Program-made: the position numbers and the translations under genes
Shown: piece by piece, positions 57,583-64,000 of the stretch
Layout of the letters: every line of letters starts with the position of its first letter
Numbering within the stretch: the first letter of the stretch is position 1
NCBI GenBank assembly: GCA_004014935.1
Contig: CP025321.1
Span: forward strand, 1,798,001-1,862,000
Reading direction: 5' to 3'
DNA from: Saccharomycopsis malanga
Lineage: Eukaryota; Ascomycota; Saccharomycetes; Ascoideales; Saccharomycopsidaceae
DNA length: 64,000 nt
The notes under the pieces: generated by a model
Databases searched by the model: none
Seen by the model: the letters and a program-made list of their open reading frames with translations, nothing else
Told to the model about the DNA's origin: nothing

Positions 57583-58656
57583 ATGACTGAATTTCATGGA
57601 TTAGCAGCTATTTCTGCCGATAAATGGGCAGATTTGAAGAAAATCGAATATATTCCCAAGCCTTTTGAAGATCATGATATTGATTTCAAAATTGAAGCGT
57701 GCGGAATTTGTTCCTCCGATATCCACAACTTGAAGGCAGAATGGACCGAAAAAGCAAACTATTTTTTCCCAATGGTTGTGGGCCACGAGATTGTAGGAAA
57801 AGTGGTCAAGATCGGACCAAAGGTTACGAGTTTAAAGGTCGGAGACCGTGTTGGAGTAGGCGCTCAAAGTTTTGCTTGTCTTTCCTGTATTGATTGTCAA
57901 GACAACAACGAACAATACTGTACAAAGTCTGTAGGTACATACAACTCCAAGTATCAAGACGGATCGCTTAGTTATGGTGGTTATGCCAAATATGCCAGAG
58001 TCCATGAGCATTTTGTATTCAAAATACCACCCCAGTTGACATCAGCCACCGTTGCTCCCATGCTCTGTGCTGGAATCACCGTGTACTCTCCTATGGTGCG
58101 AAACAAGGTGCAGAAAGGCACCAAAGTAGGCATTGTAGGCGTAGGAGGCCTTGGCCATTTTGCTATACAGTTTGCCAAAGCATTGGGTGCCGAAGTTTAT
58201 GTCTTTTCCCGCACAAACTCTAAAAAAGCAGACTCTATCAAATTGGGAGCCGACCATTATATCGCCACGTCCGAGGAGGGAGCCTTTGCTCCTTATTTCC
58301 GTAAGTTGGACCTCATCATTGGCACTGCCAACTCCTCCAAAGGCTACAATCTCAACAGCTACTTGTCCACATTGGTTGTAGGCGGCAAATACGTTGCCGT
58401 AGGTTTGCCTGCTGACGGCAGCTTCCAAGTAAGTACTCGTACGTTTATGAGAAACAGTTGTTTCATGGGAAGCAGCTTGCTTGGCTCCAGAAAAGAAATT
58501 CTAGAAATGTTGGACTTGGCCGCTGAAAAAGGGATCAAAGCTTGGGCTGAACAAGTGCCTATTAACGAGGAAAACGCCAAGAATGCATTGCTCAGAATGG
58601 AAAAGGGTGATGTCCGCTACAGATTCACCTTTGTTGATTACGATAAAGAGTTTTAA
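57583..58656 (+). CDS. ADH6: ADH6/ADH7-type NADP-dependent medium-chain alcohol dehydrogenase
   Basis: The 357-residue product aligns along its whole length with yeast Adh6. The catalytic zinc site is in IEACGICSSDIH and VVGHEIVGKVVKIGP; the structural zinc site is in CLSCIDCQDNNEQYC; the GYAKYARVHEHFVFKIP stretch follows. The Rossmann motif is GIVGVGGLGHFAIQFAKALGAEVYVFSRTNSKK, with Ser-Arg-Thr/Asn after the second strand as in NADP-specific members. The end is MEKGDVRYRFTFVDYDKEF. The family reduces cinnamyl, furan and branched aldehydes with NADPH. I found no in-frame CTG codon. Whether it is ADH6 or ADH7 cannot be told. Confidence 0.93.
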   Translation: MTEFHGLAAISADKWADLKKIEYIPKPFEDHDIDFKIEACGICSSDIHNLKAEWTEKANYFFPMVVGHEIVGKVVKIGPKVTSLKVGDRVGVGAQSFACLSCIDCQDNNEQYCTKSVGTYNSKYQDGSLSYGGYAKYARVHEHFVFKIPPQLTSATVAPMLCAGITVYSPMVRNKVQKGTKVGIVGVGGLGHFAIQFAKALGAEVYVFSRTNSKKADSIKLGADHYIATSEEGAFAPYFRKLDLIIGTANSSKGYNLNSYLSTLVVGGKYVAVGLPADGSFQVSTRTFMRNSCFMGSSLLGSRKEILEMLDLAAEKGIKAWAEQVPINEENAKNALLRMEKGDVRYRFTFVDYDKEF

Positions 58657-58744
58657 TAGTTTATGTTTAGTGTTCCAATGAATGTTAATTGTTAAATTGA
58701 ACAATGTAATTTGCCCTGCGAAGGATAATTATTATAATTATTTA

Positions 58745-58898
58745 GCAAATGGTAGTCTCGAAAGAGAGACAACTACCTAACAAAATCAAGGATCCCCAAA
58801 AAACATGGGCATTATTCGGTTTTCCTAGCCAACTTTTACCATGCCCTTTACAAAACTGACATTCACTGGGCTCCAAATATAACATATTATTAATGCCT
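58745..58898 (+). mobile_element. SINE family A, diverged copy directly upstream of family B copy 5
   Basis: GGTAGTCTCGAAAGAGAGAC, ACCTAACAAAATCAAGGA, AACATGGGCATTATTCGGTT, CAACTTTTACCATGCCCTTT and CACTGGGCTCCAAATATAAC match the family order from head-proximal segment to tail. Confidence 0.65.
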
Positions 58899-59605
58899 TA
58901 CTATTGCGCAGTGGCCAAGTTGGTTGGGCCATGCGCCACACAAAATAGCGCAGAATAGTGCAGAAAAGTAAGTGTGGCGTTCCTCACTTGGGGTTTTGGT
59001 ACTCGATTCCCACTCTTGACGTTTTGGAATATTCACCAAATGCTTTATCTAATTAAATTAGTGCTATCCAGCTTATTTTGATTTGAAAAAACATACATTG
59101 AAATGTAGAATTTTTTTGCAATATTTTAGTACAATTTTTAATAGAATAATTTGGATTTTTGAGTAAATATTCGATATAATGAAAAACTGCCAATTTTGAC
59201 AAAAAGTTGATTCTTTTAAATCATATTCTACACTCTTAACAGCAATTAAAAGCATACAAAAATTGTATTTCTATACTCTGTAAGATCTACAGATTTATAT
59301 TATGTACGTTGTTCAAAGATTTGTCTCTTATAAATAATTGAATGGTGAGAGACTATTATTTTGCTGGAAATCACACACAAGTTAATAAAAATCGTTTTTT
59401 TCACCCCTCAGAGAGACTTTCTTGATTCCTTAACGTTATTCCATAGTTGTTGATCGCTTTTAGATATATTTTTGATTTGTTCAGAATTTTAATGAGCATT
59501 TATTCCAGAAAAACCTCTATTACAAGAGCTAAAAAAAAGTATGGTTTATTTTAAGATTCAGAGGAACTTGAATTCAATAATGACCACTACATATTGTCAA
59601 ATAAC
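58899..59605 (+). mobile_element. Family B repeat, copy 5 (3'-truncated)
   Basis: It contains CAGTGGCCAAGTTGGTTGGG, hairpin arms CGCCACAC and GTGTGGCG, GGTACTCGATTCCCACTC, TTGACGTTTTGG and the shared body to about AATAATGACCACTACATATT. The body is nearly the same as copy 4 but stops earlier. Confidence 0.8.
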
Positions 59606-59731
59606 AAAATTGGTGAAAGGAAATTTTTCGAAATAATGTAATTTTACAAATTTATGAAAAAAATCATCAATTAAACAATATCTGGACAATACATAAAACA
59701 ATTAGTTTGGTAAATAATAATTACATACAAT

Positions 59732-60415
59732 TCAACCAAATGCTACATTTTCACAATAAGACACGACCAACTCATTGTTGACTGCAAAATTTTTGAACAA
59801 ATTGCCAATAATTTCGTCTGGACTAGGAGAGAAACTGTTATGTATATAACAATAAGTGGAGTGTGTGTTTTCAAGTCGTAGTTTTTTATTCAAAAACTTG
59901 ATCAACAGGGAAAACTGCTGGCTATTGGATATCTTATAAACTCGCGGTTCTATTTGTTCTGTAGAGCCTATGGATTGAAATCTCACTAGAATCTTTAGTG
60001 GTTTGCTCTGTTCATAGGGTTTGATAACTTTCTCTATGATTTCCTCGCGATTGATTACGGGGTCTTGGTCTTTGATTGGATATTCGTCTTCATAGTAAAA
60101 TGATCTGGATAATGTATCTAAAGCATGCGAGTTTGCCTTTGAAAGTTTACTTTTCGCTATGGTATCATCTTCAATGGTGGTATTTTCTTGCTCATCTTTC
60201 ACCAGACTCTTGGCAAAACGATCACTGAAAGACGATTTGTACCGCGGCTGGAAAGACTCATCTACTGCCAACTTGTTGAGTTGTTCTACGACATTGTCAC
60301 TATTTAGTTGCACTCTACTATTTGCTTGGCTTTTCCTAAGATTCAATGATGAATCTGTAGATTCTTGGTAGTTTGACAGCGAAGAATCATCATCTTCAGA
60401 TAACAATGGATTCAT
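59732..60415 (-). CDS. ATG12: Atg12 ubiquitin-like autophagy protein
   Basis: The 227-residue product has a disordered acidic N-terminus and a C-terminal ubiquitin fold (about 140-227). The fold contains LKILVRFQSIGSTEQIEPRV, YCYIHNSFSPSPDEIIGNL and the end VVSYCENVAFG. The terminal Gly is the residue conjugated to Atg5 by Atg7 and Atg10, so no protease processing is needed. This closely parallels S. cerevisiae Atg12 (186 residues), with a longer N-terminus. The Atg12-Atg5 conjugate acts as an E3 for Atg8 lipidation at the phagophore. I chose the ATG at 60415; a GTG just upstream is in frame. Confidence 0.96.
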   Translation of the reverse strand: MNPLLSEDDDSSLSNYQESTDSSLNLRKSQANSRVQLNSDNVVEQLNKLAVDESFQPRYKSSFSDRFAKSLVKDEQENTTIEDDTIAKSKLSKANSHALDTLSRSFYYEDEYPIKDQDPVINREEIIEKVIKPYEQSKPLKILVRFQSIGSTEQIEPRVYKISNSQQFSLLIKFLNKKLRLENTHSTYCYIHNSFSPSPDEIIGNLFKNFAVNNELVVSYCENVAFG

Positions 60416-60703
60416 CACTTACAAGGTTACCTACCAAAGAATCTAAACTGTATATAAAAAAAATAAATATATGAATTGGCTAAAAAATAACCAAAAACAA
60501 CTATCAAATATTCAGTATATATGCCCGGTTATGTTATAACGTCATATATATTTCGCCACCTCATCGCAAAACACCAGTTATGCTATTCGCACGCCATATA
60601 TTTTTCAGTATATAGCAAACCTTTAGTACCAATGATTAAGTTTGGTTTAAAATGCCACTACTTGTCTATACTGCCCAACTGTTAGCAGGAGCTAGGACCT
60701 CTG
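60416..60703. other. Divergent promoter region ATG12/F-box gene
   Basis: 288 bp between the two ATGs. It is AT-rich with repeated TATATA stretches (60455, 60505, 60545, 60595) in both orientations. No repeat-family copy and no gene seen. Confidence 0.55.
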
Positions 60704-62521
60704 ATGGCTAACAAGCGACGTGCAAAGAAGTACAAGGTTCCGTACAAGCGGTATGGTCCAAATGGTATTATTTCGACCAAGATTTCGGCAAATGATGTCA
60801 AAGAAAGTAGTTCAGGGTACTATGGGTATGAATCCTCGGGTTCTGTGAGTAGAAATGGCAAGCGCGATGATGATGAGCGGCTGTTTTATACCTTTACGTA
60901 TGGAAATGTGAAATCCCCAAAGGACCAGGATTACTATGGTGATATTAAGAAAGAAACTAATCAACAACTTGATGAGATCAGTATTAATAGTGAGGAAGGC
61001 CCTGTATTTCCTCCTGAAGTCTTTGAGAACATTTTGCAAAGGCTAGCGGAGCCGGAGGGTTTGAATTTGAAATTGTTTCTTGTATGCAAAATGTTTTATA
61101 AATTTTGCTTGAAAATTTTGTACGAGCGACCAGTACTTAACAGTAGAAACTTTAACAAGTTTGTAATGTCGATGACTACCCCTTCGATTGTTAGTTACAT
61201 AAATTTCGAATTGACAGGAAAATTTTTCAATGAGCAAGAACTGGAAAAAAGCTCGCTGGCATATATCAAACGGCATCTTAAATATTCCAAAACTCCACTA
61301 GTGAAATCACTTGATTTGACAAATATTATCCAGGCGGGCAAAAACAGCAATATCACGAAAATCCTCCGGCGCTGTTCAGCAAATTTGACAGAGATTGTGG
61401 CTCCGCAATCTAGTTTTGGCATCACCTCACTAAGTATATTGAAAATGTGTCATAATTTGGTCGTATTAGATCTCTCTTTGGTTTCGGAAACCGTCAACTT
61501 GAACGATTTGTTCCATTCTATCAAAGAATTGGACCATTTGAAGTGCCTCAGGTTTCCCAGATCATCCATAAATTGTAATCTAGATAACCACGACATCTTC
61601 CGAGATTTGGGCGAGCACGAAAGATCTTTCAAATGGCCCAAAAATTTGCAACATCTAAGGCTCAGTGGAGGAGTCACTAATGAGTTTTTGATGGATTTGA
61701 ATTTCCCAAGCACATTAACTACGTTGGAATTCCAACATTGTACATTAGTCCACGATTATTCCATTTATTATCTACTCAGTAAAATCGGCTTAAATTTGAA
61801 AAAATTGTCCATTCTCTACCCGATGCCTAGTCTCAAGGAAAACTCTTTGGATTTGATATTCAAATATTGTCCCTTTTTAACCCATATAGAGACATTTGTC
61901 GACTACATCTCACAGTGGTGTTTCTGTGAGGTAAACTTCCCATGGATTGTTAATGCTAAATATTTGCCTGACTTTGGCCGCAATACTAGAAAAGAAAACA
62001 TTTTGTTGGGTGGGAAAAAAGATAGAAAGTCGTTAAAATACGACTTTTCATTTGACGACCAAGAAGAATGCCCTGACATGATAATAGCTACTACAGAGGA
62101 CTTTTTTGGCCAAGATCTTTCTGATGACGAGTTTTCTGATTCTATCAGTTCTACCAGCACCAGCACCAATAATCTTACAAATAATTTAAACAACTCTACG
62201 CCCTCTATCACTAACAATCCAAACAATTCAAATTTAAACAATTCTACCACCTCTGTTACAGACAACTCCCCTAAACATCCACAGTTGAAAAGCCTACGTC
62301 CGCTACGGTCCATGTATTTGGGCTCCTCAGGCACTCTTGGACAGGCAAACAAGATCCATCCTGATGATTTGATCATTGCAATAGGAGAAAGCCGGTTGCC
62401 AAACCTCAAAACGCTCCAGGTGTCCAATCGTGTTGGCTGGAACCAAGGCGACGACACCATGATGCAGTTGGTAGACTTGTTTGCCGAGTCCAATAACGGT
62501 ACCATCTACATGTGTCCTTAA
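60704..62521 (+). CDS. F-box/leucine-rich-repeat-like protein
   Basis: The 605-residue product has a basic N-terminus (MANKRRAKKYKVPYKRYGPN), an F-box-like motif (about 100-150: FPPEVFENILQRL, then LKLFLVCKMFYKFCLKILYERP) and a run of LRR-like strands (about 190-390: LVVLDLSL, LKCLRFPRS, LQHLRLSGG, LTTLEFQHC, LKKLSILYP). An Asn/Ser/Thr-rich loop follows (480-535). The conserved-looking C-terminus is LRSMYLGSSGTLGQANKIHP then RLPNLKTLQVSNRVGW. F-box proteins of this kind recruit substrates to SCF ubiquitin ligases. It may correspond to the poorly known S. cerevisiae F-box protein YDR306C (Pfu1), which I recall as similar in layout, but I cannot confirm this. It is divergent from ATG12. Confidence 0.75.
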   Translation: MANKRRAKKYKVPYKRYGPNGIISTKISANDVKESSSGYYGYESSGSVSRNGKRDDDERLFYTFTYGNVKSPKDQDYYGDIKKETNQQLDEISINSEEGPVFPPEVFENILQRLAEPEGLNLKLFLVCKMFYKFCLKILYERPVLNSRNFNKFVMSMTTPSIVSYINFELTGKFFNEQELEKSSLAYIKRHLKYSKTPLVKSLDLTNIIQAGKNSNITKILRRCSANLTEIVAPQSSFGITSLSILKMCHNLVVLDLSLVSETVNLNDLFHSIKELDHLKCLRFPRSSINCNLDNHDIFRDLGEHERSFKWPKNLQHLRLSGGVTNEFLMDLNFPSTLTTLEFQHCTLVHDYSIYYLLSKIGLNLKKLSILYPMPSLKENSLDLIFKYCPFLTHIETFVDYISQWCFCEVNFPWIVNAKYLPDFGRNTRKENILLGGKKDRKSLKYDFSFDDQEECPDMIIATTEDFFGQDLSDDEFSDSISSTSTSTNNLTNNLNNSTPSITNNPNNSNLNNSTTSVTDNSPKHPQLKSLRPLRSMYLGSSGTLGQANKIHPDDLIIAIGESRLPNLKTLQVSNRVGWNQGDDTMMQLVDLFAESNNGTIYMCP

Positions 62522-62719
62522 TTAATCTGCTTTATCAGTCCTTCCTTATAATTGTTATGCGCTCTGATGCATGGTCATGTGGCACCATGCATAAGTACGC
62601 ATACTCTTGCAGGTCATATAAGGCGAACAAGGGAAGAAATAATGATTAAAAGAGTATTATTTTTATTATGTTTTTCATTCAGACAATATTTGGAAAACAG
62701 TTTTGATAGCGTGTTGGAT
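62522..62719. other. Promoter region of the unknown membrane-protein gene
   Basis: A TATAAGG box at about 62616 lies 100 bp upstream of the ATG at 62720. Two earlier in-frame ATGs (62567 and 62642) are too near this box to be likely starts. Confidence 0.4.
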
Positions 62720-63652
62720 ATGGCTGGTTCAAGTAATTCTCAGATAAACCCCAGAGGCAATTTTTCATGGCTCACAGTAGGAATTGTTTTGATGCCATCT
62801 ACGGTGGTGTTGGTGTTTCAAATGGAGCAGGAAATGAGAAAATATGATGGTTGTTTAGCTGTACCTAGTGCAAATATCTCAAGTTTATTGGTTCTAGGCT
62901 TGCTAATACATTTGTGCGTCTATATTCCCATCCAATGGCTCCGGATTGCGAAAGAAGAGCAGCTTTATCCCGTAGAATTGATATTTGGAACGGGAAGTAC
63001 TGAAGAAATGCTCAAATCTGACCATGACACCACTTTGGTTGATGCCATTGACGATGACAATACTGCCAAACAGGCGTTTCATTTAATTTTATTAATTTTT
63101 GTATGTCTTGTAGGTCCCTTGCTAGGTTGTTTTTTGATCAAATATGCCAAATCGTTTTTCATTTTAAGTGATTTTCAGGAGCCGTTAATGTTGAACAATC
63201 TCTCTGTTGCGGCATATTTAATTTTTGGTTATATGGAGATTATTTATAACCTCGGCCTGCCAGTTTTAGGTAGCCATAAATTGACAGCAAACCTTAAAGG
63301 GCAAGAAGAAATGGAAAAAATAACAAATGATATAGTCCTTTTGAAACAGCAGCTAAAATCTCTCCACTTGAAATCTTTTGAGCAAAAAGTACATGATTTG
63401 GAAACTAAGCATTCTGATTTATTTGAAAAGTATATAGAATTGGATAAAAGAGTGCCAAAAACAGGCCATTTATCCCACAAAATTGACAGAGATATGGTTA
63501 AAAAGCAGTCTATGTCTACGGAATACGGAATTACATCAAATACGACATCCCAAGATTGGGATAAACCAAACAAACTCGTCATTGTTTTGCTTACTGCTGT
63601 CTTTTACCTCCCACTTTGTATTTTACGACTTTTTGGCATTTTCTCAAAATAA
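62720..63652 (+). CDS. Unknown membrane protein with four predicted helices and a coiled coil
   Basis: I do not recognise this protein. The 310-residue reading from the ATG at 62720 (MAGSSNSQINPRGNFSW) has hydrophobic segments at about 17-34 (LTVGIVLMPSTVVLVF), 54-74 (SSLLVLGLLIHLCVYIPI) and 120-145 (LILLIFVCLVGPLLGC). A further segment lies at about 160-185 (NLSVAAYLIFGYMEIIYNLG). A coiled coil rich in Lys, Glu and Leu (about 200-250) is followed by a basic/Ser-rich stretch and a final hydrophobic end (LVIVLLTAVFYLPLCILRLFGIF). The in-frame ATG at 62642 would add 26 residues. The codon choice resembles neighbouring genes, so it is probably a real gene of narrow distribution. Confidence 0.6.
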   Translation: MAGSSNSQINPRGNFSWLTVGIVLMPSTVVLVFQMEQEMRKYDGCLAVPSANISSLLVLGLLIHLCVYIPIQWLRIAKEEQLYPVELIFGTGSTEEMLKSDHDTTLVDAIDDDNTAKQAFHLILLIFVCLVGPLLGCFLIKYAKSFFILSDFQEPLMLNNLSVAAYLIFGYMEIIYNLGLPVLGSHKLTANLKGQEEMEKITNDIVLLKQQLKSLHLKSFEQKVHDLETKHSDLFEKYIELDKRVPKTGHLSHKIDRDMVKKQSMSTEYGITSNTTSQDWDKPNKLVIVLLTAVFYLPLCILRLFGIFSK

Positions 63653-63726
63653 TTGTATACCAATATTTGCTATTTCAAGAGCTGTTTAACTTGTAAATAC
63701 CCAAACTGCAAAATGTGTAGATGCTG

Positions 63727-63955
63727 CCACTGGGCAACATGGCTCAGTGGTTGGTGCTTACGGAGAAAAGAAAAAGATCAGAATAATTTAGCAGCCAGTA
63801 CTCTTGAAAAGGAGAAAACTATCAGCATGATTAGCAGACATTACTCTCAGAAAAGATCAAAATATTTTAGCAGATATTACTCTCGAAAAAGAGAAAAAGA
63901 TCAGGATAATTTGACAGATATTACTCTCGTAAAATAAGATATTATTATTATAAAA
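63727..63955 (+). mobile_element. SINE family A, copy with internally amplified 40-bp unit
   Basis: The head CCACTGGGCAACATGGCTCA, GTGGTTGGTGCTTACGGAGA is followed by four tandem units of 36-49 bp with the core GAAAAAGATCAGAATAATTT, AGCAGATATTACTCTCGAAA (63762-63934). It ends in TAAGATATTATTATTATAAA. The normal body and the constant 3' block (ACCAAGTCC...CGTATATACG) are missing. The same unit occurs once in the copy at 47305, so it was gained in this subfamily and then amplified. Confidence 0.75.
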
Positions 63956-64000
63956 TATACTATTGGCTACGAAATTTATATCACATATTTTCCAAGCGCT

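Larger units (their letters stand above)
58657..59731. other. Convergent intergenic region ADH6/ATG12 with composite A-B repeat
   Basis: A plus-strand family A copy (58745-58898) is followed at once by a family B copy (58899-59605), which ends about 125 bp before the ATG12 stop codon. No gene seen. Confidence 0.6.

Overview
The window is nuclear DNA from a budding yeast (Saccharomycotina). All recognisable genes are yeast orthologues, and the four introns I could define are short (49-91 nt) with GTAAGT/GTGAGT/GTATGT donors and CTAAC/CTGAC-type branch sites. CTG is almost absent as a leucine codon: ALG6 has one in-frame CTG among more than 80 leucines. With the HSP90 sequence this points to the CUG-Ser clade (Candida/Debaryomyces relatives), but I found no position that proves CTG is read as serine. 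Translations here use the standard code.

Layout, left to right: APC4 (-, partial); TMA64 (+, intron); ALG6 (+); a type II membrane GH17 glucanase-like gene (-, intron); NCP1 (-); an aspartyl protease pseudogene (+); an RGA1/RGA2-type Cdc42 GAP (+); SNL1 (-); HSP90 (-); a duplicated secreted preproprotein of unknown function (-); VID28/GID5 (-); MOH1 (-, intron, easily missed); YMR1 (+, intron); TRK1 (+); SFB3/SEC24 (-); KEL1 (-); an ADH6-type alcohol dehydrogenase (+); ATG12 (-); an F-box/LRR-like gene (+); and an unknown four-helix membrane protein (+). MOH1 and YMR1 share a 171-bp divergent promoter. HSP90 and SNL1, both chaperone-network genes, lie in tandem.

Intergenic regions are unusually long for a yeast (1-4.5 kb). 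They are filled with two dispersed families that I could define from the sequence. Family A is a tRNA-derived SINE. It has A- and B-box promoter motifs, a tRNA-like acceptor and T arm, a shared body, a constant 3' segment and an (ATT)n tail. Its copies include perfect 14-bp and 18-bp target-site duplications. At least 17 loci carry whole or partial copies. Family B (five copies of about 0.7-1.05 kb) begins with a tRNA-Leu/Ser-like unit that has a conserved hairpin and a TTTT terminator. Three of the five B copies lie directly downstream of an A copy. No LINE or other reverse transcriptase is present in the window, so the mobilising partner must lie elsewhere.

Other points of interest are: an inverted pair of TCGTATA sterol-response motifs upstream of NCP1; a canonical heat-shock element plus a 320-bp tandem duplication upstream of HSP90; a tandem TAGCAG acceptor in the YMR1 intron; coding minisatellites in TMA64, TRK1 and KEL1; and short tandem repeats just upstream of ADH6 and TRK1.
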